DNA of 64,000 nucleotides from Symbiodinium natans. Taxonomy: Eukaryota; Sar; Dinophyceae; Suessiales; Symbiodiniaceae. Every line of letters starts with the position of its first letter. Position 1 is the first letter of the stretch. A program made the translations under genes and the position numbers. The notes under the pieces are model-generated. The model saw only the letters and a list, made by a program, of their open reading frames with translations. It ran no database searches and had not been told where the DNA came from. Of the stretch, positions 1 through 9,412 are shown piece after piece. Location of the stretch: assembly GCA_905221605.1 (NCBI GenBank), contig CAJNDS010000657.1, positions 358,501 to 422,500 on the forward strand, in the 5' to 3' direction.

Positions 1-69
1 CCCTAAGCTCTGACTCGGATCAAAGACTCCCTTTAGACAAACGTGCAGCTGTCTTTTTTCGGGTTCAGG

Positions 70-245
70 TTTAGGGTTTAGGGTTTAGGGTTTATAGGGT
101 TTATAGGGTTTATAGGGTTTAAGGGTTTAAGGGTTTAAGGGTTTAAGGGTTTAAGGGTTTAAGGGTTTAAGGGTTTAAGGGTTTAAGGGTTTAAGGGTTT
201 AAGGGTTTAGGGGTTTAGGGTTTAGGGTTGAGGGTTCAGGGTTCA
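70..245 (+). repeat. Telomere-type array with GGGTTTAA variants
   Basis: About 24 units of TTTAGGG and the eight-base variant gggtttaa. It does not mark a chromosome end, because unique sequence and exons lie on both sides. Confidence 0.9.
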
Positions 246-252
246 GGGTTAG

Positions 253-301
253 GGCCGAGGTAGCCGATGCCGATGCGCCATGTAGTACGGACACTTTGCG
301 G
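253..301 (+). CDS. Unknown plus-strand exon
   Basis: One base after gttag, then AEVADADAPCSTDTLR. The donor is gtgtct. Sixteen codons only; support is the open frame and the two borders. Confidence 0.3.
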
Positions 302-414
302 GTGTCTGCGGTAGTATTTACAGCGACCTGAAGGGTCCCTGAACCTCATAGTTGCCCCTTTCTCTTGTCTTGGGGTTGAGGTCGTGAGAGCTTATCTTGA
401 GGTGTAGAGCTAAA

Positions 415-545
415 CTTGAAGGTTCATGGGTACTTACAAATCGGGTTATAAGTTTATGAAGAGTTTATCGTTTAGGGTTTAGGGTTTAGTGCTTAGGGTT
501 TAGGGTACATATGACCCCACTTATAAGTACCCATGAACCTCCAAG
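415..545. mobile_element. Hairpin element family 2, with internal telomere heptamers
   Basis: The ends cttgaaggttcatgggtact and agtacccatgaacctccaag are inverted repeats. The centre holds TTTAGGG units (about 471-505). Confidence 0.7.
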
Positions 546-1126
546 TAGGGTTGAGGCTTGGTGGTCGAGTCTAGCTTCTAGCAGGGGGAGCCGGAGTGCC
601 CTTCCGAACTCCATTAGAGCTGGGAGTCAAAAGAAGTCCGTTTCTAAAAGGTCGAAAGCTTAAGGTTCAGGGATTAGGGCCATTTATATACATATAGAAT
701 TAGTTTATTTCATTTCATTTCATTTTTTGGGGGGGGGGGGGGGCAGGCAGACCCTTGACTTCGCCATCCAACCATGCACCTGAAACCCCACTGCAACGCA
801 CGGCGCCTCCCTGGGGGCAGCAAGGATCTCCTGCGAGGGCGCGGGCTTCCCTAAACCCCAAACCCTAAACCCCAAACCCTAAACCCCAAACCCTAAACCC
901 TAAACCCTAAACCCCAAACCCTAAACCCTAAACCCCAAACCCTAAACCCGAAACCCTAAAGGGCTTCTAGGGTTGAAGCGTAAGGTCCAGCCTCAACCCC
1001 AAGCCCTAAAACAGAAAACCCAGCTTATAGGACAGCAAGGCATAACATGAGGTGCACGGGGCATCAAGGAGATGGGATGCATGTCATCGGATGGGCTTAC
1101 AGACAGGTTCAGGGTGTAGGGTTTAG

Positions 1127-1190
1127 GATGGCCTTCTGGTACTTTGGGGCGTATGTATTGCTTCATGAAGCGTACAGCAATGTGGAGAGG
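1127..1190 (+). CDS. Unknown plus-strand exon
   Basis: One base after gtttag, then MAFWYFGAYVLLHEAYSNVE and R. The donor is near ggtgggg. The peptide is hydrophobic and aromatic. It may join the exons at 1,488-1,546 and 1,745-1,837. Confidence 0.4.
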
Positions 1191-1487
1191 GGTGGGGGGC
1201 CTAAACTCTCAGCCCTGACCTGACATTGAGGCCGAAACTGAAACTCGAAACCCTCAACGCGTGGGTTATGGGTTTAGGGTTTAGGGCGGTTTAGGGTTTG
1301 GGGTTTTGGGTTAGTTTTGGGTGTAGGGTTTAGGGTTTAGGGTTTAGGGTTTAGGGTTTAGGGTTTAGGGTTTAGGGTTTAGGGTTTAGGGTTTAGGGTT
1401 TAGGGTTTGGGGTTTGGGGTTTGGGGTCTAGGGTTTAGGGTTTAGGGCGGTGATCAACCTAAATGGGGTCTAAGGGTTTGGATGTAG

Positions 1488-1546
1488 GTCTAATAGAGGC
1501 ACTTACAGACCCTGGGCATGGAGTTGTTTGGAAGAGGGGCCAAAGG
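1488..1546 (+). CDS. Unknown plus-strand exon
   Basis: Two bases after gatgtag, then LIEALTDPGHGVVWKRGQR. The donor is gttagg at the start of a telomere array. Confidence 0.4.
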
Positions 1547-1744
1547 GTTAGGGTTTAGGGTTTAGGGTTTAGGGTTTAGGGTTTAGGGTTTAGGGTTTAG
1601 GGTTTAGGGTTCAGGGTTTAGGGTTTAGGGTTTTGGGTTTTGGGGTTTGGGTTTTGGGTTTAGGGTTTAGGGTTTAGGGTTTAGGGTTTAGGGTTTAGGG
1701 GTTTGAGGTTCAGGGCCCGGGTTAGAATTGCGCAATCCTCGATC

Positions 1745-1837
1745 ATGTCAGGGGTCAAGAAGGCAGCACCTCGCGAGACCTTTGTGGGGAGTGGGGAGAG
1801 CCAGCTCACCCTCTCCACTACCCGAGTGCGGCTTTAA
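1745..1837 (+). CDS. Unknown plus-strand terminal exon
   Basis: The frame reads MSGVKKAAPRETFVGSGESQ then LTLSTTRVRL-stop, with the TAA stop directly before an A tract. It is open upstream (RIAQSSI), so the methionine need not be the start. Confidence 0.45.
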   Translation: MSGVKKAAPRETFVGSGESQLTLSTTRVRL

Positions 1838-2163
1838 AAAAAAAACGAAGCTCTAAACCGTAAACCCTAAACCCAACACCCTAAACCCTAAACCCTACAC
1901 CCTAAAGCGCAAGCCCTAAACCCTAAACTGGCCCTAAGCCCTGAACGCCTCAAGAAAATAAGCCAAGCAGCCCAACCCACCTGGGAGTCGCATCCTAAAC
2001 AAGAGCAGCACACAAGTCACAATCTTTCTTCGCTGCAGAAACCCCCCTAAGAATGCTTCTTCCTTATAAGGGCAATATAGGGATTATTGTTCATGTACCC
2101 TTAAAGCCCCAAACCTCCTAAAGCCGATACCCAATTTCGATCCTTTCGGGCCCAAAACCCCAG

Positions 2164-2223
2164 GAGTTAGCTCGGGACGTGCTTCTCGCGCTGGATGGGA
2201 ATCAAGTCATTGAGTTCCTGCCG
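2164..2223 (+). CDS. Unknown plus-strand gene, exon
   Basis: Twenty codons, ELARDVLLALDGNQVIEFLP, with acceptor cccag and donor gtgaaa, phase 0. The next exon at 2,354 begins in phase 0. The 130-bp intron between them contains a long G tract, a short AT-richer core and a C tract. Confidence 0.5.
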
Positions 2224-2353
2224 GTGAAATTCAAGATATTGGGGGGGGGGGGGGGGGGGCCCTAACAAATAGTAGGATTCCCTGACCACAAGGACCCCAA
2301 AAAGGTAACCCTAATGTCGGAAACCCCCCCCCCCAATTTTTTCGCTGTTGCAG

Positions 2354-2572
2354 ATCGTGCTTCGGTGTTTCAACTTCGAGTCTCAAGCAGCTTCGGAGAT
2401 GATCGGAGATGCTGCCTCGAAATCCAGTTGGCATGCCGTCACAAAGAGCGATCTTCGGCAAATCTCTTCCTTCTTGCGACCAGCGTGGAAAATGGCAACG
2501 TTGATCTCATCCACCCTCTGGGTGGATGAACTGCCGGGCGGCTCCTCGCAACCCCCCCCCCCCCCGCAGTTG
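2354..2572 (+). CDS. Unknown plus-strand gene, second exon
   Basis: After acceptor gttgcag the frame reads IVLRCFNFESQAASEMIGDA, then ASKSSWHAVTKSDLRQISSF and LRPAWKMATLISSTLWVDEL. It stays open to 3,103 through a poly-C tract at about 2,554. The later part (ATPR-poor, proline-rich) is probably not coding, so the true end is unknown and is set near the tract. No family is recognised. Confidence 0.5.
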
Positions 2573-3178
2573 GCTCTCTCCCGGCTCCTGACGATAGCCC
2601 TCCGCGGCCGCCAAGACTCGAAACCGACAACCCTAGACTACGTCCTGGGTGTTTGTCTGGCTGTTGTTGAGACATGTGCGCATGAGTTCGAGTTCTGCCG
2701 TGAAGATAGCTTACACCCTCTCCATCTTCCTCCCACAGCCCCTCTCATAAAGGAACACCCGCACACACCTTTGCAGAGGACATCTTATCAAAGCCTTGCA
2801 CACCCCCTTTTGACTTTGCAAGTGGGGTTAGTAAGGTGGGCTGTGGAGTGGGGTTTCTGCGGGATACTAAGTAAGTCAGCGCTTCTAAGTCTACCACCCA
2901 AGAGTAACCTAGGAACAACAACGGTGCCCGTTTTAGAGTGGGTTACGAGGGGTCCTAAGTCCTACACAAAAGGAAGAGGAGCCCACCACTCCCTGGAACC
3001 CCCCCCCACACACAAAAAAGAAAACTCTGGAACCAACACAAAGACCGGCAAACTCTTCCAACAAAGGTCCGCGCCTGTTTCAACAACCCCCCCCCCTTTC
3101 TAAAACCCTCAACCCTAAACCCTGAACCCTGAATAAACCCTAACCCCTGAATTCGTGAACCACAAAAACATTCCGCAG

Positions 3179-3276
3179 AGGAGCGAACCTCAAACTCCTG
3201 TCTCGAGACCAAACCGCGGATTCGCAGCCGATCCCAGTCAATCTCGGTAGCCGCGCACTCGCTCAACTTACATTCT
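3179..3276 (+). CDS. Unknown plus-strand exon
   Basis: Two bases after ttccgcag, then ERTSNSCLETKPRIRSRSQS and ISVAAHSLNLHS. The donor is gtttagg, the first unit of a telomere array. Phase 0 out matches the exon at 3,428. Confidence 0.45.
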
Positions 3277-3427
3277 GTTTAGGGTTTAAGGGTTTAAGGA
3301 CAAATTTAGGGTTTGGGTTTAGGGTTTAGGGTTTAGGGCTTAGGGTTTAGGGCTTAGGGCTTAGGGTTTAGGGTTTCGGGTTTCGGGTCTCGGGTTTGGG
3401 GTTTGGGGTTTGGGGTTGAGGGTTCAG

Positions 3428-3475
3428 AGGCCTCCACGCATACGCAGGATCTCCAAACTGAGGACAACCGCACCC
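3428..3475 (+). CDS. Unknown plus-strand exon
   Basis: Sixteen codons, RPPRIRRISKLRTTAP, between acceptor gttcag and donor gttttag, phase 0. Both adjoining introns are telomere-type arrays; the downstream one is a GGGTTTTA variant (3,476-3,583). Confidence 0.4.
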
Positions 3476-3583
3476 GTTTTAGGGTTTTAGGGTTTTAGGG
3501 TTCTAGGGTTTTAGGGTTTCAGGGTTTTAGGGTTTTAGGGTTTTAGGGTTTTAGGGTTTTAGGGTTTTAGGGTTTTAGGGTTT
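3476..3583 (+). repeat. Private variant array GGGTTTTA
   Basis: An eight-base unit repeated about 13 times and nearly uniform. It lies directly after a plus-strand exon that ends at gttttag. Confidence 0.9.
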
Positions 3584-3753
3584 CCATGGAACATCATGGA
3601 ACATCATGGAACAAGTCGATCAAACGGCTGGCGCTCACCAACCGTAAGTGGCACACCAGGCGCTTCTGCTCTCCTGGCCGCAGTCTTGAACCCTAAACCC
3701 TAAACCCTAAACAGTAAACCCTAAACCCTAAACCCCAAACCCTACTTGAGAGG

Positions 3754-3809
3754 TCACAAGGCTTTCGGAGCACTTGGGCCAAGACTCATCACTGAACTTG
3801 GGTAGCTCT
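3754..3809 (-). CDS. Unknown gene at 3.7-5.4 kb, candidate terminal exon
   Basis: After a tttag acceptor the frame reads two phase bases, SYPSSVMSLGPSAPKAL and a TGA stop. The phase matches the previous exon. An alternative frame (LPKFSDESWPKCSESLVTSQ ending at gtaggg) would let the gene continue toward 3.6 kb. Confidence 0.35.
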
Positions 3810-3978
3810 CTAAATGGGGATCCCGTTGTAGATCCCCTATAACGCACGGCACCCCTCAAGTGAGGGCCCTACAGTCGGTTTAGGGTTTGGGGTTTAGGGT
3901 TTGGGGTTTAGGGTTTGGGGTTTAGGGTTTAGGGTTTAGGGTTTAGGGATTAGGGTTTACCCCAATTGACAGACCTAC

Positions 3979-4082
3979 CCTTTTGAGGGGCTGAGAGTCC
4001 GACTGTGCGTGTGGATGTACGAACATCACGACCCCCCGCTTTTCTGAAGCTCTGTTCCAACTTAGCAGCTCTCTGAGCATGC
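3979..4082 (-). CDS. Unknown gene, exon 7
   Basis: One phase base, then HAQRAAKLEQSFRKAGGRDV and RTSTRTVGLSAPQK plus one base. The acceptor is gtcccag and the donor is gtaggt. The start phase fits the preceding exon (TG+G). The product is basic and helical at the start. No family is recognised. Confidence 0.5.
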
Positions 4083-4274
4083 CTGGGACTCGATGCCCCA
4101 GACCCAAAACGAGGAGTAAGTTTAGAGTTTAGGGGTTTAGGGGTTTAGGGGTTTAGGGGTTTAGGGGTTTAGGGGTTTAGGGGTTTCGGGTTTAGGGTTT
4201 AGGGTTTAGGGTTTAGAGTTTAGGGTTTAGGGTTTAGGGTTTAGGGTTTAGGGGTGTAAACCCTGGCAATAAAC

Positions 4275-4417
4275 CAGGATCTCAGAAGATGGTCACGCAT
4301 GTTTTGCACAAGCAGTGGTCGTACGCCGAAACCTGCTTCAAAGGCCTGTGGCAAGTACTCCACATATGAGCCCGGCGCCAAACTTCCAGTTTCCTCATGA
4401 TTACCATTAGGGCTCCA
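4275..4417 (-). CDS. Unknown gene, exon 6
   Basis: Forty-seven codons, WSPNGNHEETGSLAPGSYVE then YLPQAFEAGFGVRPLLVQNM and RDHLLRS. The acceptor is gggtcag, at the end of an intron made entirely of telomere-like heptamers (4,418-4,527). The donor is gtttatt, phase 2. Confidence 0.55.
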
Positions 4418-4527
4418 CTGACCCCTAAACCCTAAACACTAAACGCTAAACGTAAATGCTAAACCCTAAACCCTAAACCCTAAACCCTAACCCCTAAACC
4501 CGAAACCCTAAACCCTAAACCCTGAAC

Positions 4528-4612
4528 CCTACGAGTCTTAGAGAAGAGTGCAACAGAAGACAAGGACGAATGGCCTGAGATTTGGCCGCGGATGAGGCCG
4601 TCGTAAGCAATC
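4528..4612 (-). CDS. Unknown gene, exon 5
   Basis: One phase base, then IAYDGLIRGQISGHSSLSSV and ALFSKTRR. The acceptor is cttccag. The donor AGG then gttcagg is itself the first telomere-like unit of the next intron. Confidence 0.55.
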
Positions 4613-4648
4613 CTGGAAGGGGCTGAGGAGGCCTGTCTTAGATTAAGG

Positions 4649-4770
4649 TTGGGATGTTCCCCCTTATGCTAACAGTCCTTAATACGGAATATCGTACTTA
4701 GTACGGAATATAGTACCCCGAATTATAATCCCTAGTAAGCACTGTTAGTATCAGGGGGAACATCTCAGAT
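4649..4770. mobile_element. Hairpin element family 1 (TTGGGATGTTCCCCC), copy a
   Basis: The ends ttgggatgttcccccttatg and agggggaacatctcaga pair, as do inner blocks ctaacagtcctta and actgttagta. It lies in an intron of the unknown gene at 3.7-5.4 kb. Confidence 0.75.
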
Positions 4771-4795
4771 TGAAGCTACCAAGAGAGCCCAATAC

Positions 4796-5037
4796 CCCTT
4801 CATCAGGGAATTTGGACCCTCGTATGATTCAAGGCATATTCCCCTAGTCAAGGGGCATGGGGCCTCTTTGGGTACTTTTGGCTCACCGCATATGATTGGG
4901 CCCGTGCATGGTTGGGGGTGCCACCAGGCGTTTCCAGTGTCATCTTCAAAGGCAAGCCGAAAACGCCAGTCTTTTACTTGTGGCTCAGCATCCTCCATTT
5001 CTTGTGGCTCCGACTTTCTGACGAAGCCTGGCTGTCC
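4796..5037 (-). CDS. Unknown gene, exon 4
   Basis: Eighty codons, the longest exon of this gene: GQPGFVRKSEPQEMEDAEPQ, then VKDWRFRLAFEDDTGNAWWH and more, ending EGPNSLMK plus GG. The acceptor is aagcag and the donor is gtattgg in phase 2. Exon 5 supplies G. The intron to exon 5 carries a hairpin element (4,649-4,770). The tryptophan-rich VKDWRFRLAFEDDTGNAWWH segment has no match I can name. Confidence 0.6.
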
Positions 5038-5192
5038 CTGCTTGCGACTTGGGCCACCTGCCCGAAACCCTAGACCCTAAACTCTAAGCCCTCAAACCCT
5101 AGACCCTCAAACCTAAACCCTGAAACCCTAAACCCTAAACTCTAAGCCCTAAAACCCTAGAACCCTCAAACCTAAACCCTGAAACCCTAAAC

Positions 5193-5213
5193 CCTATGGG
5201 ACGCCACCGGTGC
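5193..5213 (-). CDS. Unknown gene, exon 3 (21 bp)
   Basis: Seven codons, APVASHR, with acceptor caccag. The donor AGG then gtttag opens a telomere-type array. Phase 0 on both sides matches neighbours. Confidence 0.4.
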
Positions 5214-5245
5214 CTGGTGGGTCGTGAGTGCCATGAAACTCACAC

Positions 5246-5296
5246 TTTAGGTTCCCGACGCAGGAATTTGACGCTAGACTTTGATGTAAGAAAGCC
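5246..5296 (-). CDS. Unknown gene, exon 2
   Basis: Seventeen codons, GFLTSKSSVKFLRREPK. The acceptor is gggtag and the donor is gtgtgag, close to a canonical consensus. Phase 0 both sides. Confidence 0.5.
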
Positions 5297-5409
5297 CTAC
5301 CCCGTTGAACCCTAAACCGCCTAAACCCTAAACCCTAAACCCTAAACCCTAAACCCTAAACCCTAAACCCTAAACCCTAAACCCTAAGCTTGAGTCACGT
5401 CGATTCAAC

Positions 5410-5439
5410 CGGCAAAGTCTGGTGCAAGGAAGCCTCGAC
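5410..5439 (-). CDS. Unknown gene, exon 1 of those seen
   Basis: Ten codons, VEASLHQTLP, with acceptor aaatcag and donor gttgaa, phase 0. No start codon is present, so exons further upstream are expected. The sequence beyond 5,466 is a telomere-type array followed by a plus-strand exon. Confidence 0.4.
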
Positions 5440-5665
5440 CTGATTTCCAAGCAAAAAGCCTCCAAACAGGGTTTAGGGTTTAGGGTTTAGGGTTTAGGGT
5501 TTAGGGTTTAGGGTTTAGGGTTTAGGGTTTAGGGTTTAGGGTTTAGGGTTTAGGGTTCAGGGTTTAGGGTTTAGGGTTTAGGGTTTGGGGTTTGGGGTTT
5601 GGGGTTTAGGGTTTAGGGTTTAGGGTTTAGGGTTTAGGGTTTAGGGTTTAGGGTTTAGGGTTTAG

Positions 5666-5767
5666 GCAGATCCCAAACTGCCCATTCCGGCCTCGTGTGG
5701 AGCTTCACAGAGACTGTGAAGGCAAGGGCCAGCCTCCAACCATCTCTAGATAACTGCCAAGGCGAGG
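5666..5767 (+). CDS. Unknown exon between two plus-oriented telomere arrays
   Basis: After tttag and two bases the frame reads RSQTAHSGLVWSFTETVKAR then ASLQPSLDNCQGE plus one base. The donor is gtttggg. Both introns are telomere-type arrays (5,466-5,665 and 5,768-5,895). No stop codon occurs in this frame, and the neighbouring exon on this strand is not identified. Confidence 0.5.
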
Positions 5768-5895
5768 GTTTGGGGTTTAGGGTTTAGGGTTTGGGGTTTA
5801 GGGTTTGGGGTTTAGGGTTTAGGGTTTGGGGTTTAGGGTTTAGGGTTTAGGGTTTAGTGTTTAAGGATCTAGGGTTTAGGGTTTAGGGTTGAGGG

Positions 5896-6250
5896 TCTTA
5901 TACAGTCATAGTAGCATCAACTACCCAAGATACGCATTTTACCTAAGTAGCCTGAAACCCGAGACTGGGGAGGGACGTAACCAGGCCCCCTGTATTTGGG
6001 CTCTTGTTAAGTAGCTTAAAGTTCTCCTCGCAGGGTCGTTCTTTTTGTTAATACATGAATAAATATACTATATAACTATAAGAAGTAAAGAATAATACTC
6101 ATACTTATACTAAGGACAATACTAAAAAACACAAAGTCCTTAACAGGAAAACGGCGAAACTGTCAGTTGAGAAAAGAGCCACACCTTGAAAAAAACACAT
6201 GAGCCCTCTTATGGGCATTGGGCATGCGATCCCGATAGTAGGGCTGTGTC
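5896..6250. other. AT-richer gap without a supported gene
   Basis: Includes an AT-rich stretch (about 6,045-6,130) that contrasts with the surrounding sequence. No exon, hairpin or array is clear. It could be intergenic or regulatory. Confidence 0.4.
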
Positions 6251-6394
6251 TGGTCTCACACCCTAAACCCTAAACCCTAAACCCTAAACCCTAAACCCTA
6301 AACCCTAAACCCTAAACCCTAAACCCTTTGGACACGAGGAAGAGCTGACATGACGTGGTACACGGCGCGCAGTTGGCTAGAGGCTTAGGGCTTA

Positions 6395-6554
6395 CTTGGA
6401 GGCGCATGGGTACTTATAAGTGGGGTTGCATGTACGCCTAGACCCTAAACCCTAAACTTGCCCTAAACCCTAAACCCTAATTCGGGTTATAGCCAATGAT
6501 ATCTATAGCTATCCTTGTAACCTTGTGTATTATCCGTACCCATGAACCTCCGAG
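6395..6554. mobile_element. Hairpin element family 2, second copy with internal telomere heptamers
   Basis: The ends cttggaggcgcatgggtact and gtacccatgaacctccgag pair. CCCTAAA units occupy part of the centre (about 6,443-6,480). Confidence 0.7.
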
Positions 6555-6840
6555 TAGAGTGCTGAGGGTCACTTACAAGCAGGGCATTAACCCCAACCCT
6601 AAACCCTAAGCCCTAAACCCTAAACCCCTGAAAGGCACCGAAGCATTCTTGGAAGTTCGTAAATAGGGTCATGTCGCTGTTGCCCTCTTGGTTTATTCAG
6701 GGGTCATGAGGGAACATAAGCTCTCAGAAAAGGGGCATAAGGGCCTACTCTGGGTCCTAGTTGCCCTAAACCCTAAACCCTAAAACCCTAATCCCTAAAC
6801 CCTAATCCCTCAGCGTAAATAGGGTTCACGCCGCTGTTGC

Positions 6841-6921
6841 CTGATGATGTTGATCCTCGCCATGCTGACGCGGGCATCCGCGATGTCTTCCACCCTGGGC
6901 CATAGGACCGAGGAGGAGACC
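6841..6921 (-). CDS. Possible ABC-transporter linker exon
   Basis: One base, then VSSSVLWPRVEDIADARVSM and ARINII plus two bases. The iadArVSm.RI segment resembles the end of an ABC transporter membrane domain (consensus A.vS..RI..fl). The donor is GC (AG then gcaac). The match is short and neighbouring exons (6,636-6,695 and 6,992-7,069) do not help to confirm it. Confidence 0.35.
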
Positions 6922-6991
6922 CTTAGCCCCAAGCCCTACACCCTAAGCCCTAAACCCTAAACCCTAAGCCCTAAACCCTAAACCCTAAACC

Positions 6992-7069
6992 CCCAAATGG
7001 CGGGTGCCAGCCTCTGTTCAAGAGCTCCGGGGCGCCACTAACGGAACGGATAGATGGATAGATGGACCA
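6992..7069 (-). CDS. Unknown exon
   Basis: After acceptor ttgcag the frame reads WSIYPSIRSVSGAPELLNRG then WHPPFG before a telomere array. The 3' border is near 6,992 and not exact. It could belong to the gene containing the exon at 6,841-6,921. Confidence 0.4.
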
Positions 7070-7341
7070 CTGCAAGTAATTCACAGACAGCACCGACGTT
7101 CAGGGTTCAGGGTTTGGGGCTTACGATTGAGGGTTTAAGGTTTAGGGGTGAGGGTTTAGGCGAGACCTTTCGGTTCGGTGCTAAAGGGAACCTTCAGTTA
7201 TCAGGGTTCAGGGGACAGCTTACATCTGCTGTGGCTCATGAACACCAGGCCCCGCCACTCGCGGCGGCGCGGCTCACTTGCCCGCTCCATGCGCCAGGCC
7301 TGAAGAATCGATTGCGGGAAGATGCCATGTCCTAGGTTACA

Positions 7342-7449
7342 GGTCGGGATGTTCCCCCCTATGCTAACAGTCCTTAATAGGCATTATAGTGCCCCCCTCT
7401 TCTCATCCCCATTCAGGACTGTTAGTATAAGGGGATACATCCCAAGTTA
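7342..7449. mobile_element. Hairpin element family 1, copy b
   Basis: It begins gggatgttcccccctatgct and ends gttagtataaggggatacat followed by ccca. Length and inner dyad match copy a, while the centre is different. Confidence 0.75.
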
Positions 7450-7456
7450 TAGGCTT

Positions 7457-8050
7457 TAAGGGTCATGAGTGTTTCGGGAAGTTTAGGGCTTGTAGAGTTA
7501 GGGTTTAGCGCTAGAAATGCCCAGAACGGCCAAAGATCCCATTGGTTGACCTCAACCGCTCTCTTGCCTGGCTTTACGCCAGTGTTCATGGAATAGCCTG
7601 GCTTTTTTGCCCGAGAGAGCTAGGAATAGGGCCATGGTGCTTAAAGGCAGCACCTAGCTGGGATGTACAGCATTATATTAGTGCTGGTGTGCCCTTGGCT
7701 GCCAATTGAAAAAGCAACCCAGGATGCGTAGAAAGCCGTGTGATGCCCGCATCTTATTAGCAGGTTGCCGCGAAAGATGGGCGCTTTCATAACAGATCTA
7801 CAGTCACAAAGAAAGAGCTATGACTGACAAAGCCTCCGAAGTCTCAAAAAGCCCTGCATGACATGCGCCCTCATGCCAAGCCCCTGAAACCCTGTCATAC
7901 TCTACACCCTCAAAATCAACAGACCTAGAAACAGAAGCACAGAACTTCAAACCCTACGATGCTGAAAAAAACACAAGCCCTACATCCTCAAACCCAAACC
8001 CAAAATTCGAAACGCAAAATTAAGTTTAAAAAAAAATATATATATCCGAA
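7457..8050. other. About 600 bp without a supported gene
   Basis: The sequence has few telomere units, no convincing exon and a local inverted repeat (gcctggctttacgccag and gcctggctt). It may be intergenic. Confidence 0.4.
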
Positions 8051-8388
8051 TCCAAAATGCTTCCCCTTCTTTGCAAGGTCCCGGCCATGTTGGCCTCTCC
8101 GCCCAGGCATCCCACACACATGAGCATGACGAACCTTGGAACGAAACCCTAAACCCCAAACCCTAAATCCTAAACCCTAAACCCTAAATCCTAAACCCTA
8201 AACCCTAAACCCTAAACCCTAAACCGTTGAGAGATTCGGTCCTCGGGTCTGAGGATAGCCAGAACCTATCTGGAGGAACCCCCCCAAATAGTGCATCACC
8301 TACTTTGGGAGACGCCCCACCGCATCTTACTCCCTGAGCCTCGGAAGCCCGAAATTGTTCTTGGGGCTTTAGGGTTTTGGGGCTTTAG

Positions 8389-8473
8389 GGCTTTGACGGA
8401 GCCTGACCTAGACCCCAACATTCGTCAACTGCGTAACAAGAAGACCACGACACGCACGCCGCAAGTGCCTTCG
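8389..8473 (+). CDS. Unknown plus-strand gene, exon with canonical donor
   Basis: One phase base after tttag, then ALTEPDLDPNIRQLRNKKTT and TRTPQVPS. The donor gtatga follows TCG in phase 0. The product is basic near its end. It may belong with the exons at 8,731-8,872 and 8,928-9,070. Confidence 0.5.
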
Positions 8474-8730
8474 GTATGATATGAGGCTATCGCTGAAACT
8501 ATATGCTTTCTTCCAATATCTCGATCTTGCCACCGCATTTACACTTTGCAATGAACGAGCGGGAGCGAATATTATGAGTGTGACCCTTTTGGAAATCCTT
8601 GTATAGCTGGCTTCTGTTTGCGTGGGGGCCGAGCGCGTGCCAACCAATGCCGACCACGTTTACCCCGAACGCAAAGAGCCCCCATGATTAGAGCCCCATA
8701 ATTCGAGCTCCACAAATAGAGAGTCTGCAG

Positions 8731-8872
8731 AATTTTTGGGGGAACGCACCGCGAAATGGTGTCCGTGACCCTGGGCTACCGAGATGCTGAGGGGCGGCCT
8801 AAAGCTCGAAAGATTGAAGAATTCCGTGGCGGTGCTCTTGAAAGAACCCTGAAACCGAAACCACGACAAAGG
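8731..8872 (+). CDS. Unknown plus-strand gene, exon
   Basis: One phase base, then IFGGTHREMVSVTLGYRDAE, GRPKARKIEEFRGGALERTL and KPKPRQR. The acceptor is tctgcag. The donor AGG then gtttag opens a telomere array. Forty-seven codons without a stop and with a coding-like composition. Confidence 0.55.
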
Positions 8873-8927
8873 GTTTAGGGTTTAGGGTTAGGGTTTAGGG
8901 CTTAGGGCGTAGGGTTTAGCTTAGCAG

Positions 8928-9070
8928 TGCAAAGCGACTCATGTCCGAGGACCCGACTCCCGGAGGGCGATAAACATGCGCGTCAAGTAGCCGCGGCCAA
9001 GCCAGTATCGCCTGCAGCGCGCTCAAAGAAGGCCCCCTCGGGGCCCCATGGGAAACCGCGGGCTGGCTGA
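8928..9070 (+). CDS. Unknown plus-strand gene, terminal exon
   Basis: Two bases after ttagcag, then QSDSCPRTRLPEGDKHARQV, AAAKPVSPAARSKKAPSGPH and GKPRAG-stop. The tail is basic and low complexity. The entry phase does not match the exon at 8,731-8,872, so the link or a border is uncertain. Confidence 0.4.
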
Positions 9071-9240
9071 GGTTTAGGGTTTAGGGTTTAGGGTTTTAGG
9101 GTTTAGGGTTTTAGGGTTTAGGGTTTAGGGTTTAGGGTTTAGGGTTTAGGGTTTAGGGTTTAGGGTTTAGGGTTTAGGGTTTAGGGTTTAGGGTTTAGGG
9201 TTTAGGGTTTAGGGTTTAGGGTTTAGGGTTTAGGGCTTAG
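9071..9240 (+). repeat. Long TTTAGGG array
   Basis: About 24 nearly perfect heptamers, following a terminal plus-strand exon. Confidence 0.95.
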
Positions 9241-9301
9241 GGTGCGGAGTTCAGAGTTTAGGGTCTAGGGCTTGGGCGAGGGTTTGGGGTTTAGGGTTTC
9301 G

Positions 9302-9412
9302 GCGGCCTGAATAGTTAGAATAGGGTCTTGGGGGTAATTATGGTATAATGATATAGGGATCATAAGGGAATAGTATTGGTATTATGAAGAACCTTCTAAC
9401 TACCCTTGAACC
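9302..9412. mobile_element. Element family 3 (AGGGctTTGGGGGT), copy a
   Basis: It shares gttagaatagggtcttgggg and atagggatcataagggaa with copies at 12.4, 12.6 and 58.6 kb. The terminal inversion is weak, so the element class is uncertain. Confidence 0.5.

Noticed and set aside
70-245. True chromosome end
   Set aside because: The array is interrupted by variants and followed by unique sequence and exons, and equal arrays occur throughout the window.
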